Counted from the stretch's first letter, positions 8,549 to 17,348 are shown. The stretch is 64,000 bases of DNA from JAICKM01 sp038228295 (GCA_038228295.1 JBBRPH010000008.1:1-64000); one strand, 5' to 3'. A program made the numbers and translations. The notes: generated from the sequence alone by a model not told the origin.

Positions 8549-9225
8549 GGCGCCGATTCACGCAGCACATAACCGGCGCCGCGCACCGTCTGGATCAGGC
8601 GTGCTTCGCCGCCGGCTTCCAATTTCTGGCGCAAGTAGCCGATATAGACTTCTACCACATGGGTATCGGTGGTCGGGTCCATGCCCCAGACGCTTTCGAG
8701 CAGCGCGTCGCGGCCTTTCACCTGGCGCGGGTTGCGGAGCAGGGCTACCAGCAACTCGAACTCGGTACTGGTCAGCTCAACCGCACGACTGCCCCGCCGT
8801 ACTTCATGGCTGTCAAGGTCTACACTCAAGTCGGCGAATTGCAAGCGATTACGGGTGGCCGGTTCGCCGCGCCGCAACTGTGCGCGCACCCGAGCCAGCA
8901 ACTCTTCGAGCGCAAACGGCTTGACCAGATAATCGTCGGCCCCGCTATCCAGCCCCTGCACGCGGTCGGCCACCGCATCGCGCGCCGTTAGCATCAGAAT
9001 CGCTTGCGGCCCACCGGCGCGCAGCCGCGTCGCCACTTCGTAGCCGTCCATGCCGGGCATCATCACGTCCAGCACCACCAGATCGGGCGGCTCGGCCAGG
9101 GCGCGGGCCAGTCCTTCTGCGCCACTCGCCGCCGTTTCTACACTATAGCCCTCATACGACAGCGCGCGTTTGAGGAAGCTGGTGATGTTGATGTCGTCGT
9201 CAATGACGAGGATGCGTGATTTCAT
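8545..9225 (-). CDS. OmpR/PhoB-family response regulator
   Basis: 226 residues. The N-terminal receiver domain (about 4-116) has the acidic pocket DDD at 9-11, phosphoacceptor D53 (LDVMMPGMDG) and a conserved K in YLVKPF. The C-terminal winged helix (about 128-223) carries the usual ELTSTEFELL and DTHVVEVYIGYLRQKL motifs. It is the first gene of a two-gene operon with the kinase at 6944-8548. An AAGGT ribosome site precedes the ATG. It is expected to bind direct repeats as a dimer after phosphorylation; targets are not evident. Confidence 0.96.
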   Translation of the reverse strand: MKSRILVIDDDINITSFLKRALSYEGYSVETAASGAEGLARALAEPPDLVVLDVMMPGMDGYEVATRLRAGGPQAILMLTARDAVADRVQGLDSGADDYLVKPFALEELLARVRAQLRRGEPATRNRLQFADLSVDLDSHEVRRGSRAVELTSTEFELLVALLRNPRQVKGRDALLESVWGMDPTTDTHVVEVYIGYLRQKLEAGGEARLIQTVRGAGYVLRESAP

Positions 9226-9312
9226 ACCTTATTCTACCAGAAAGCGCAGTCCAATGGGTAAGAATCGCCACAGAAGCCGGGCAGGAGCCGGTAAGAAAAC
9301 GCGGCGCACTGA

Positions 9313-11367
9313 TCAGCCGCTCAACCCCGCCGGAGCCGCCGCCGGCAAGGCCAGGTGATCGGAGAGGAAGGTCCAGATTGCGGTCTCTTCGTCCACCAAT
9401 TTGCTGATTGGCTTGCCGATACCGTGACCGGCGGCGCTTTCGACACGTAGCAGGATGGGCCGGCGTGGGTTTAGGCTTTGCAGCAGCGCGGCCATTTTGC
9501 GCGCGTGCAGCGGGTCCACCCGGCTGTCCGACTCGGCGGTCATAAACAGCACCGCAGGGTACGCGGTGCCGGGCTGTACGTGCTGATAGGGCGAATAGGC
9601 CCACAACCACGCGGCTTGGTCCGGGTCATCCACCGAGCCGTATTCGGCGATCCACAGCTTGGCGATGCGATAGTGATGGTAGCGCAGCATATCGAGTAGC
9701 GGCACCTGGCATACCACCGCCGCCCACAGGTCGGGGCGCTGAGTGAGTGCCGCGCCGACTAGTAGACCGCCGTTGCTGCGCCCATAGATACCCAGCCGCT
9801 GCGGATTGGTGTAGCCGGCGCGGATCAGGTACTCGCCGGCGGCGATAAAGTCGTCAAACACGTTCTGTTTGTTGCCTAACATTCCGGCTTGGTGCCATGC
9901 TTCACCGAACTCCAGTCCGCCGCGCAGGTTCGCCAACGCGAAGATTCCGCCGCGTTCCACCCAGCCGATCACCGCGCGGCGGAAGGTCGGGCTGTTGGTC
10001 AGTTGGAAGCCGCCGTAGCCGTGCAGCACGGTCGGTGTGTCGCCGGTCCGCACCCCATCGCGGCGGCTAACCACGAACATCGGCACTTGCGTGCCGTCTT
10101 TCGACGGATACCAGACTTGCGCTACTTGCATCACCGCGACCGAATCCGGCCCTGCCACTTGCGCCCAAACGGTCAATGCGCCGGTCGGCAGATCGTAGCG
10201 GTAGACGGTGGGTGGCACGATAAACGACTCAAATCCGATAAACACGTCGGTGCCGTTCCATTCGCCGTGCAGGGCGGTGACACTGCCCAGCGGCAGTTCC
10301 GGCCCACCCAGTGGCGCACCGTCCAGGCTATAGACGGCGACACGCGAGGTGACGTTGCGCTGCTCGTGCAACACTAGCCGGTCGCCGACCACCACCAGAT
10401 CCGCGATCACTGTGTCAGCGCGTTCAGGCACCAATTCGCGCCCGTGCGCCGGATCAGGCCGGCTGGGGTCCACCGCCAGGATGCGCGAATTGGGCGCGTC
10501 CCAGTCGGTAAGTAGATAGATCACCGTATCGCGCACCACCGGGTGAAAACCCGCGTTGCGCCCCTCGGCTAGCGGCACAAAGGGGCCGCCGTTCGGCTGT
10601 TGCAAGTCCCGCACATACAGGTCGTTGCGTCCGCCGCCCTGGTAGGCACCCACCACTAACCAGCGTCCATTGGGCGAAAGCTCCGTGTGCAGCATATCCG
10701 TCATGGCCCGGCCCGCCCCGAAGAGGTCGGCATCGCCAGCGGGGTCGCTTCCGAGCCGATGGTGAAAGACGTGCTGGTGGTAGTTCTCTTCGCCGGGCGG
10801 CACGCTACCGGGCGTAGGATAGCGCGTGTAGTAGAAGCCGCCGCCGTCCGGCTCCCAGGCTACGCTGCTGTAGCGTGTGTGCATGATGCGGTCGGGCAAG
10901 AGCGTGCCGCGCGCTACATCGAGCACATAGAGCGTGCTTTTTTCGTCGCCTTGATCCGAATAGCCGTAGGCCAGTAAGCATCCATCGTCTGACGGATACC
11001 ACCAGTCGAGCGCGGTGGTGGCGCCCGCCTGCGCCGGATCGAGCAGCACCTGTTCCGGCTCGTCGCCGTTGCGCCCGTAGAGGATCGGCTGATCCTGGCC
11101 GCCGTCGCGCCGGGTATAGAACAGCCGGCCGCCGCGTCTTAGTGGCGGGCCCACCGTGCCGATGCCCAACAGTTCGGCCAATCGCCGGCGGATCGCGTCG
11201 CGGCCCGGCACGGCGGCGAGTTGGGCCTCGCTATAGGCGTTTTGCGCCGCTGTCCATGCAGCTAAGTCGGGGTGCTGCTCATCTTCCAGCCAGCGAAACG
11301 GGTCCACATTGCGCCGCCCGTGCAGGATCTCTTCGACCGGCTCTTGGCGTGTCGGGGGATAGGTCAT
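9313..11367 (-). CDS. prolyl oligopeptidase family serine peptidase (S9A)
   Basis: About 684 residues, close to the 690-710 usual for prolyl oligopeptidase. The ATG at 11367 (MTYPPTRQEPVEEI) has AAGGAAG upstream; an earlier in-frame start at 11409 would add 14 residues overlapping a repeat. The N-terminal residues and a seven-bladed propeller (about 70-420) precede the alpha/beta-hydrolase domain. The nucleophile is S531 (GRSNGG). The acid is the Asp in SDSRVDP and the base the His in AAGHG. The family cleaves short proline-containing peptides in the cytoplasm; no signal peptide is seen. It lies between the cysteine ligase gene upstream and the response regulator gene downstream, all on the minus strand, with an inverted-repeat element just before its start. 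Confidence 0.94.
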   Translation of the reverse strand: MTYPPTRQEPVEEILHGRRNVDPFRWLEDEQHPDLAAWTAAQNAYSEAQLAAVPGRDAIRRRLAELLGIGTVGPPLRRGGRLFYTRRDGGQDQPILYGRNGDEPEQVLLDPAQAGATTALDWWYPSDDGCLLAYGYSDQGDEKSTLYVLDVARGTLLPDRIMHTRYSSVAWEPDGGGFYYTRYPTPGSVPPGEENYHQHVFHHRLGSDPAGDADLFGAGRAMTDMLHTELSPNGRWLVVGAYQGGGRNDLYVRDLQQPNGGPFVPLAEGRNAGFHPVVRDTVIYLLTDWDAPNSRILAVDPSRPDPAHGRELVPERADTVIADLVVVGDRLVLHEQRNVTSRVAVYSLDGAPLGGPELPLGSVTALHGEWNGTDVFIGFESFIVPPTVYRYDLPTGALTVWAQVAGPDSVAVMQVAQVWYPSKDGTQVPMFVVSRRDGVRTGDTPTVLHGYGGFQLTNSPTFRRAVIGWVERGGIFALANLRGGLEFGEAWHQAGMLGNKQNVFDDFIAAGEYLIRAGYTNPQRLGIYGRSNGGLLVGAALTQRPDLWAAVVCQVPLLDMLRYHHYRIAKLWIAEYGSVDDPDQAAWLWAYSPYQHVQPGTAYPAVLFMTAESDSRVDPLHARKMAALLQSLNPRRPILLRVESAAGHGIGKPISKLVDEETAIWTFLSDHLALPAAAPAGLSG

Positions 11368-11387
11368 AGTCAAGCTCGCTTCCTTAT

Positions 11388-11469
11388 CACAAAAGCCCCA
11401 AGAACACAAAGACTACAGAGATGTAATACCTTAAACCCTGCCGACGCTCGTGTTCTTGGGGCCTTTGTG
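11388..11469. repeat. 82-bp element bounded by 20-bp inverted repeats
   Basis: The arms 11388-11407 and 11450-11469 are complementary at 19 of 20 positions. They contain GCCCCAAGAACAC and its complement, with a 42-bp centre. It fills most of the gap between the cysteine ligase gene and the prolyl oligopeptidase gene. The arm sequence resembles the 'cacaaag...caagaacac' type of dispersed intergenic repeat seen in several phyla. It could also act as a transcript-end structure for the gene ending at 11476. Confidence 0.75.
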
Positions 11470-11475
11470 GTGCAA

Positions 11476-12669
11476 TCAAAACGTCAGCCCCAGCACCGCC
11501 GCAAGGTCGCGTAGCAGCGTCTGCGCCGGGCGAACTTGCTCGCCGGCGGCGGCTCCCCGGCTGATGTGTGCCGCGAGGTCGGTCAAGATACCGATGGCGG
11601 CGGGCGTGTTAAAATCATCGTCCAGCGCGGCGCGGAATTGCGAACTGATACCTTCGGTTTTGACCGGTTGCCCCCCGGCAACCACGGGTGCCAGCGCCTC
11701 GGCTATCGTCGTAGCCTGGGCTTCGGCGCGGTCCACGTCGGCGACATCATACTCGTAGGGGGCGCGGTAATGCTGATCCAAGATCGCCAGACGTAGCGCA
11801 TTGGCCGAGTGATCGGCCAGGATGCCGTCCACAAACACCATATTGCCTAACGACTTCGACATTTTGGTGCCGCCCAGGCTGACCAGCCCGATGTGCATCC
11901 AGGCTCGCACGAAAGGCTTTACACCCGTCACCGGCTCGGCCTGGGCGATCTCGCAGGCATGGTGCGGGAAAATCAGGTCGGCGCCGCCGCCGTGAATGTC
12001 GAGTTGCGGTCCCAGGTGGTGGGTCGCCATTGTCGAACACTCGATGTGCCAGCCCGGCCGCCCCGCCCCCCACGGCGCCGGCCAACTCGGCTCACCGGCG
12101 GCGGACGGCTGCCACAGCACAAAGTCGAGCGGATCGCGCTTCTGTGGATCGTCGGGTTTGTTGCCCATCTCGTTGGCGACCGCCAGCAGCGCGGCGCGGT
12201 CGGGTAGGTGGGCAATCGCGCCGAAATCGGGCAGGCTGTGCGTGTCGTAATAGACCGATCCGTTCACCACATAGCCGTGGCCTTGTTCGACCAGCCGGGC
12301 GATCAGCGGGATCATCTCGCCGATCTCATCAGTGGCCTTAATGTAAAACTCCGGCTTGGGCACGTTGATGCGTGCCAGGGCGGCCAAGTAGCGTGCTGTC
12401 TGTTGATCGCCCAAATCTCGCCACCCTATACCGTCCCGGTGGGCACGCTCAAACAGCGGTTCGTCAATGTCGGTCACGTTTTGCACGTAGCGCACGTGCC
12501 GCCCACTCCATTCGAGAAAGCGGGGCAGTGTGTCGTAGACCACCGCGACGCGCGCATGACCCAGGTGGCTGGTGTCGTAGGGGGTCACGCCACAGACATA
12601 CATCCGCACTGTGTTATCGGGGAAGGTGAGATTGACATAATCCTGTTGCAACGTGTCGTACAAACGCAT
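11476..12669 (-). CDS. cysteinyl-tRNA synthetase family enzyme, MshC (mycothiol ligase)-like
   Basis: A class I ligase of 397 residues that activates cysteine. The HIGH motif is in TPYDTSHLGHAR and KMSKS in GGTKMSKSLGN (about residue 270). The zinc ligands are C26 (YVCG), the Cys of GWHIECS, and His/Glu of FPHHACEIAQ. YVCGVTPYDTSHLGHA, VTDIDEPLFERA and LRLAILDQHYRAP resemble MshC, where true CysRS has YVCGPTVYDYAHIGHA. The protein ends about 127 residues after KMSKS, as in MshC (about 412 residues), so it lacks most of the C-terminal anticodon-recognition part of CysRS (about 460). GWHIECS and HACEIAQ are more CysRS-like. It may be a divergent CysRS or a ligase joining cysteine to a glucosaminyl-inositol-like acceptor. 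AGGAG precedes the ATG. Confidence 0.85.
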   Translation of the reverse strand: MRLYDTLQQDYVNLTFPDNTVRMYVCGVTPYDTSHLGHARVAVVYDTLPRFLEWSGRHVRYVQNVTDIDEPLFERAHRDGIGWRDLGDQQTARYLAALARINVPKPEFYIKATDEIGEMIPLIARLVEQGHGYVVNGSVYYDTHSLPDFGAIAHLPDRAALLAVANEMGNKPDDPQKRDPLDFVLWQPSAAGEPSWPAPWGAGRPGWHIECSTMATHHLGPQLDIHGGGADLIFPHHACEIAQAEPVTGVKPFVRAWMHIGLVSLGGTKMSKSLGNMVFVDGILADHSANALRLAILDQHYRAPYEYDVADVDRAEAQATTIAEALAPVVAGGQPVKTEGISSQFRAALDDDFNTPAAIGILTDLAAHISRGAAAGEQVRPAQTLLRDLAAVLGLTF

Positions 12670-12685
12670 CAGGGACTCCTCATGG

Positions 12686-13180
12686 TCAGGGTAGGGCAGC
12701 GATCATTGCCGCCGGCCGGTTCTTTTTCGCGTTTTCGGGCACAATCCAGCGCAAATCGGCATCACCGCCGGCGGCCGGCGCGCTGAGCGTTGGGAAGCCC
12801 CTATCGGGCGCGGCAGCTACGGTCACGCTCCAGGTAAAGCCTAATGCCTGACGTAACGTGAAACCGGCCTTACTGTGGCGCACTGCCGGCTGGGCCGCGT
12901 ACCATGCCGTGGCCGCTGCCTGAAGCGCCAGGGAATCTGCGCCGCCTGGTACGGTTTTGCGCAGAAGCGCTGTCAAACGCGCCGGCGGCTCCGGCTCCGC
13001 GCCTAATTCACCCACTCGCGCGGCGAACGCCGCGACTAGGGCCGGGTTCAGGCGTGGCCCCGGCAGCCCGCTGTGTTCCGTCAGGAAGTGCGCTAACGGC
13101 TTGCCGTCGTCGCTGCCGACCAGGATCGCCGCCGGCAGCGGGCGCAGTTCATTGTGTAGGGGCTGGGGGTTGGACTTCAT
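12686..13180 (-). CDS. hypothetical protein, 164 residues
   Basis: I do not recognise this protein. It is Ala/Pro-rich, without signal peptide, membrane segment or zinc motif. The middle (about 45-115) is predicted helical and the end contains a short beta-like region (TWSVTVAA). It ends 16 bp before the ligase gene, on the same strand, so the two are probably co-transcribed. The ATG at 13180 has no obvious ribosome site. Codon use looks like that of its neighbours. Confidence 0.6.
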   Translation of the reverse strand: MKSNPQPLHNELRPLPAAILVGSDDGKPLAHFLTEHSGLPGPRLNPALVAAFAARVGELGAEPEPPARLTALLRKTVPGGADSLALQAAATAWYAAQPAVRHSKAGFTLRQALGFTWSVTVAAAPDRGFPTLSAPAAGGDADLRWIVPENAKKNRPAAMIAALP

Positions 13181-13205
13181 AGGGCGTAAAACGTAAAACG
13201 TAGAG

Positions 13206-13211
13206 TATAAT
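13206..13211 (+). promoter_or_regulatory. candidate -10 element upstream of the trehalase-like gene
   Basis: A perfect TATAAT lies about 115 bp before the start at 13327. No good -35 hexamer is seen at the right distance, so this is a weak call. Confidence 0.35.
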
Positions 13212-13326
13212 GGGTGGATGGTCGCCGACGGTGGGGCTTAACGGCTCACAACCGTTCGCTGCCCTAACCAACTAGTCCAGTATAACATATTCTCTTCACT
13301 TTCCACGTCTTAGGGAGGGTCACCCG

Positions 13327-14502
13327 ATGGACTACACGCCCGCGCTTGATTATATCGCCGCCTATTGGCCGCGTCTGGTGCGCCGGCAGCCGCGCGATCA
13401 GGGAACGCTGATCGGGCTGCCGCAGCCGTATGTGGTGCCGAGCGACGGGGCGATGTTCAACGAAATGTATTATTGGGATAGCTATTTCACCGCGCTGGGC
13501 TTGGTGCAAACCGAGTTCGAGTCGCTGATCGCAGGCATGGCCGAGAATATGGCCTATCTGTATCGCCGCTTCGGCGTGATTCCCAATGCCAGTCGCTACT
13601 ACTTCCTGTCGCGCAGTCAGCCGCCGTTCTTCACCGCGATGATTCGGTTGGCCTACGCGGCCAAAACGAGCGCCGGCGACCCGCAGGCCGGGCGCTGGTT
13701 GGCACGCCTGATGCGCCTGGCCGAAGGGGAACACGCTACGGTCTGGCTAGGTACCCGGCAGCCGCATGCGCGGCTGGTCCACGCCGGGCTGTCGCGTTAC
13801 TTCGACATCAACTTCCTCGACATCCTGGCATCGTGCGAAAGCGGCTGGGACCATTCGACGCGCTGCGATGAACGCTGGCTAGACCATCTGCCGGTGGACC
13901 TGAACAGCATCCTCTACGTGCGTGAACTGGACTTTGCCTGGTTCCACGAGACGCGCGGTGAAGGGCGACAGGCTGCCGAGTGGCAGACGCAGGCGGCAAC
14001 CCGCGCTGTGACGATGCAGGATGTGCTCTGGGACGACGGGCAGGGCTGTTTCTTCGACTATGATTACCGTAACGGGCGGCGCACGCCTCACCCATCGCTG
14101 GCTGCGTTCTACCCGCTGTGGGCCGGCTGGGCCACGCCCGCGCAGGCGGCGCGCTTGGTGGCCGAGTGGCTACCGCGCTTCACCCAGCCGGGCGGCCTGG
14201 TCACCACGCTGGAGGAGCGCGCCGGGCGACAGTGGGCCTGGCCCAACGGCTGGGCTCCCCTACAATGGATCGTGGCGGCAGGTTTGGATCGCTATGGCTA
14301 TGACGCCGAAGCTCAGCACATTCGGCGCGTTTGGTGCGACACTTGCGCGACCGTGTTTGCCGCGACGGGCACCATGTGGGAGAAGTACAATGTGGTCACG
14401 CCCGGTCAGCACGCCGAGGGCGGCGTCTATGGCCTAGTCACCGGCTTCGGCTGGACCAACGCCGTGTTCACCGACTTTGCGCGTAGGTTAGAGTCTGCCT
14501 AA
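13327..14502 (+). CDS. GH37-family (trehalase-like) glycoside hydrolase
   Basis: 391 residues, shorter than typical trehalases (500 or more) and without a signal peptide, so cytoplasmic. Trehalase signature 1 is recognisable as MFNEMYYWDSYF (about 40-51) and signature 2 as QWAWPNGWAP (about 300-309). The general-acid aspartate is present in ESGWDHSTR. The usual Gly-rich GGGGEY segment before GFGWTN is replaced by AEGGVYGLVTGFGWTN, so the catalytic-base glutamate position appears to be Val. The enzyme may use a nearby Glu, act on another alpha-glucoside, or be altered in activity. A GGGAGG ribosome site precedes the ATG. Its end overlaps the convergent hydrolase gene by 15 bp. Confidence 0.85.
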   Translation: MDYTPALDYIAAYWPRLVRRQPRDQGTLIGLPQPYVVPSDGAMFNEMYYWDSYFTALGLVQTEFESLIAGMAENMAYLYRRFGVIPNASRYYFLSRSQPPFFTAMIRLAYAAKTSAGDPQAGRWLARLMRLAEGEHATVWLGTRQPHARLVHAGLSRYFDINFLDILASCESGWDHSTRCDERWLDHLPVDLNSILYVRELDFAWFHETRGEGRQAAEWQTQAATRAVTMQDVLWDDGQGCFFDYDYRNGRRTPHPSLAAFYPLWAGWATPAQAARLVAEWLPRFTQPGGLVTTLEERAGRQWAWPNGWAPLQWIVAAGLDRYGYDAEAQHIRRVWCDTCATVFAATGTMWEKYNVVTPGQHAEGGVYGLVTGFGWTNAVFTDFARRLESA

Positions 14503-15210
14503 AATCGGCGCCAGGAACGCCGCCGCCAACACGCCCGCTTCTGCTTCGCGGCCCGGCAGGAAGTGGGTACTGCCGGTGATCACCTGGACGGTTTTGGGGG
14601 GCGGCAGGCGATCCACAAACGGCAGCAGCTTGGCGGGCGGCGAATAGGTGTCACCTTCAGCGGTGATGAACAGCTTGGGGCCGAACCAATAGCCCAGGTG
14701 CGTCAGATCCCAGGCGGCCACCGGGAAGCCGATCAGCACGGCGGCGCGCACCCGTGGGTCGGTCGGGTGCAGGCGCAGGTAGCTGAGGACCATGCGTGCG
14801 CCGAAGCTGAAGCCGACCAGCGCCATACGGGTCGGATCTACCCACGGTTGGGCCGATAAGTAGTGCAGTGCCGCGCCCACATCCTGGCTCTCGCGCGACC
14901 CTTCGACCCAGCCCTGCGACTCCGGCACCAGCCGATACTGCCCGCCGCTGCGTCCAACCCCGCGCGAGTTGTAGCGCAACGATCCCACGCCCAGCGGATA
15001 GAGCGCATCGGCCACCGCGCGCAAGATTTTGCTGTCCATCGAGCCACCGCCCGACGGATTGGGGTGGTGCAGCACCAGCGCTGGGTGCGGTTGCCCGTCA
15101 CTGAACCCGGCAATGCGGCCTTCCAGCAGCACCGGCGGCTCGTCGCCTGCCGCACTCGACGCAAACTCGACGGGCCGCCAAAGGCCGGTGGTGGGACTCG
15201 CTTGGGCCAT
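14488..15210 (-). CDS. alpha/beta hydrolase (dienelactone hydrolase/YcjY-like)
   Basis: 240 residues from the ATG at 15210, which has AGGAG 8 bp upstream; an open frame extends to 15237. The nucleophile S136 is in VGFSFGARM. The oxyanion segment is LVLHHPNPSGGG (about 46-57). Asp of TAEGDTYSPP and His of GSTHFLPG complete the triad. The SLRYNSRGVGRSGG segment is typical of the family of short cytosolic hydrolases related to KANL3/Tex30-like proteins. Substrate unknown. It is convergent with, and overlaps by 15 bp, the trehalase-like gene. Confidence 0.88.
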   Translation of the reverse strand: MAQASPTTGLWRPVEFASSAAGDEPPVLLEGRIAGFSDGQPHPALVLHHPNPSGGGSMDSKILRAVADALYPLGVGSLRYNSRGVGRSGGQYRLVPESQGWVEGSRESQDVGAALHYLSAQPWVDPTRMALVGFSFGARMVLSYLRLHPTDPRVRAAVLIGFPVAAWDLTHLGYWFGPKLFITAEGDTYSPPAKLLPFVDRLPPPKTVQVITGSTHFLPGREAEAGVLAAAFLAPILGRL

Positions 15211-15257
15211 AAAGGGATCTCCTGGTAGGCTAGACACGGATCAGCATTGATGGAGGC

Positions 15258-15287
15258 ATTGTACCGCAAAGCGAGCAACCGCACCAA
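15258..15287 (-). promoter_or_regulatory. candidate promoter of the hydrolase gene
   Basis: On the minus strand TTGGTG (15287-15282), an 18-bp spacer and TACAAT (15263-15258), about 48 bp upstream of the ATG. It is back-to-back with the promoter at 15294-15323. Confidence 0.5.
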
Positions 15288-15293
15288 GCGGTA

Positions 15294-15323
15294 TTTCCCG
15301 CTTTGCCGCTCTTGTGGTATGAT
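15294..15323 (+). promoter_or_regulatory. candidate promoter of the lipoprotein gene
   Basis: TTTCCC, an 18-bp spacer and TATGAT, ending about 46 bp before the ATG at 15370. The -35 is weak. Confidence 0.45.
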
Positions 15324-15369
15324 GGGCGCAGAGATCGTTAGCGGCTCTATCGCCCGCCGGGAGCGTGTT

Positions 15370-16386
15370 ATGGTACGATTGTTGCGACGAGCGCTGGGTG
15401 TAGTCGTGGTGGTGACAGCTTGCTGGGCCTGCGACTCCACCGTTCCGACCCCGCCGACCGCTACGGTAGTGGTCGCTCCCACTGCTACACCCGATCCGCA
15501 CGTGGCTCCGTCCTACGCCCAGATTCACACCGTATTCCAGCGCATCTGGAATGACTTCCTGCCTCGCGCCGCGAAATTGGCCCGCCTCCAGACCTACGCT
15601 GCGTCCCTAGCCGGCAAACGGTTGACCGGTTGGCAAGGTTGGGTGATCGCGATCCAGCGTGAGCCGGGTGTCCCGGCTTACGCGGATCTCTACCTGGCTG
15701 ATCCCTATCTGGAGGGGCGCGATCAGGTCCAATATTGGTCGTCGGACGATAATGAGCCGGACTACAGCCACGGAGGCGGCGAGTTATACTTACGCGGGCT
15801 ATCATCGGCCCAGTTAAGTCTGCTCACTATCGGTGAGGCTGTGCAGGTAGATGGCTTGCTCACGCGCGCCGGTTTCGAGTACGGCGCGGGCTTCACGGTG
15901 GAGAACCCGGTGTTGACGGCGCTACTTCAGCCACCGCTACTGGCCGGCACGCCGACGGACTTGCGCGATACAGTGCTGACAGTGCGGCAAACAGGCGGTA
16001 TGATGGCCGGCCGTGACCATGAGATCCTGGTTCACGGTGATGGCGCGGTGCTGTACAATAGCCTTGACTACAACCAAAAGGTCATTGGCCGCAAAACCGC
16101 GATCCTGCCCCTCGCGCAAGTGGCCGCATTGGCTCGTTTGTTCGACCGCGTGAATTATACGGGCTTGCGCGTAAGCTATACTGAGATTACTAACTGTGTC
16201 GTGGAACCCGCAGGTGGGGCTGTTGTTATGGCTTCTGAGGCACTGACGTTCCGCACCTCGCTGACCGACAACGGGCAGACGACCAGCGTGGCGCATTCCA
16301 CGGGCCTGCGCTGTGCGCCGGTGAAGCTCACGATTCTGGAGAACCGCCTGAACGACTTGGTTTACACTACGACGTGGGCTCCCTAG
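15370..16386 (+). CDS. putative lipoprotein of unknown function
   Basis: 338 residues from the ATG at 15370, chosen because GGGAG lies upstream and the start gives a clean signal peptide; the frame is open back to 15247. The N-terminus is RLLRRAL, a hydrophobic stretch and then a lipobox-like VTAC at about residues 15-18 (another Cys follows three residues later), then a Thr/Pro-rich linker. This predicts a lipid-anchored surface protein. The mature part (about 50-338) has no family I recognise. The segments WSSDDNEPDYSHGG and LLTRAGFEYGAG look like a beta-rich extracytoplasmic domain. It is followed after 13 bp by the GNAT gene, so the two are probably co-transcribed. Confidence 0.75.
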   Translation: MVRLLRRALGVVVVVTACWACDSTVPTPPTATVVVAPTATPDPHVAPSYAQIHTVFQRIWNDFLPRAAKLARLQTYAASLAGKRLTGWQGWVIAIQREPGVPAYADLYLADPYLEGRDQVQYWSSDDNEPDYSHGGGELYLRGLSSAQLSLLTIGEAVQVDGLLTRAGFEYGAGFTVENPVLTALLQPPLLAGTPTDLRDTVLTVRQTGGMMAGRDHEILVHGDGAVLYNSLDYNQKVIGRKTAILPLAQVAALARLFDRVNYTGLRVSYTEITNCVVEPAGGAVVMASEALTFRTSLTDNGQTTSVAHSTGLRCAPVKLTILENRLNDLVYTTTWAP

Positions 16387-16399
16387 AGAGGAATTGCGG

Positions 16400-17281
16400 A
16401 TGTTGTTGCCGGAAGCCTGGGCCGTCCAAGCCCACACCACTCTGAGTGCTGCCGACCAAGCTGCGGCGCTCGCGCTGGCCGCCGTTTGCAATGCCGCTGA
16501 GGGGCTGGATCTGAAACTGAGTATCGGTGGTCCGCCGCCCGCACCTGATGCGCCCACGCGCCACTTCCTCGTTCAGGACGGGGGCGAGTTGATCGGCTAT
16601 GCGGGTCTGGACGGCGATGGGCCGGAAGTAGAGTTGTGCGGCATGGTCCACCCCAGCCGACGGCGGCAGGGTATGGGGCGTGCGTTGCTGGCAGCGGCGG
16701 TGGCGGCGTGCCGGGCACGGGCGGTGGCCGAACTGCTGCTGATCTGCGAAGCCGCGTCGGTGGGCGGGCGTGCGCTCGTCGCTGCAGTCGGCGCGCCGTA
16801 TCTGTTCGGCGAGGATCGCATGGAACGGACCGTGACCGACGCACCGACGGTGCCCGGTGCGTCCACCATAACGCTGACGGCGGCCGGCGCGGCCGATGCA
16901 CCCACCCTGGCTGCCATCGAAGCCGCCGTCTTCGATGACCCGCCGGCGCGCACCACCGAGCGCGTGCTGGCTAATCTGGCCGATCCGGCCACGCAGTACT
17001 ACCTGGCTTGGCTGGACGGTGTGATGGTAGGCAGTGGGCGTATCATCGCCACCCCGGACCGTGCCTATCTCTACGCTTTCGGCGTGCTGCCGGCCTATCG
17101 TGGGCGCGGCGTGGGCCGGGCGTTTCTCAGCGCGCTGTTTGACTTGCTGCGCCTGGGCGGCACGACCCGCTTGGCTCTGGAAGTGGAAACCGAAAACGCG
17201 CCCGCCGTCGCTCTCTACCGCAGCTGCGGCTTCCATGTCGTCACGACCTATGGCTATTATGCCGTGCCGCTGGGCGGTTAA
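16400..17281 (+). CDS. tandem GNAT acetyltransferase (MshD-like organisation)
   Basis: 293 residues with two GNAT folds. The N-terminal repeat (about 10-130) has the acetyl-CoA loop RRRQGMGRALL. The C-terminal repeat (about 150-290) has YRGRGVGRAFL and the typical ending ALYRSCGFHVVTTYGYY. The ATG at 16400 follows AGAGG; a TTG six bases earlier is also in frame. Tandem GNATs of about 300 residues include mycothiol synthase (MshD), but also many enzymes of unknown substrate, so the function is not assigned. The C-terminal domain looks more canonical than the N-terminal one, as in MshD. An MshC-like gene lies 5 kb away on the other strand. Confidence 0.85.
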   Translation: MLLPEAWAVQAHTTLSAADQAAALALAAVCNAAEGLDLKLSIGGPPPAPDAPTRHFLVQDGGELIGYAGLDGDGPEVELCGMVHPSRRRQGMGRALLAAAVAACRARAVAELLLICEAASVGGRALVAAVGAPYLFGEDRMERTVTDAPTVPGASTITLTAAGAADAPTLAAIEAAVFDDPPARTTERVLANLADPATQYYLAWLDGVMVGSGRIIATPDRAYLYAFGVLPAYRGRGVGRAFLSALFDLLRLGGTTRLALEVETENAPAVALYRSCGFHVVTTYGYYAVPLGG

Positions 17282-17348
17282 GCGGACGGGTTTCAACACC
17301 GGGACACCGAGATTTCGCGCGGATGGTTCCCTTCTGAATGGGAATGCC

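Noticed and set aside
11476..12669. Plain CysRS (cysS)
   Set aside because: The C-terminal anticodon part is missing and the HIGH region is MshC-like. A family-level name is kept and no symbol is given.
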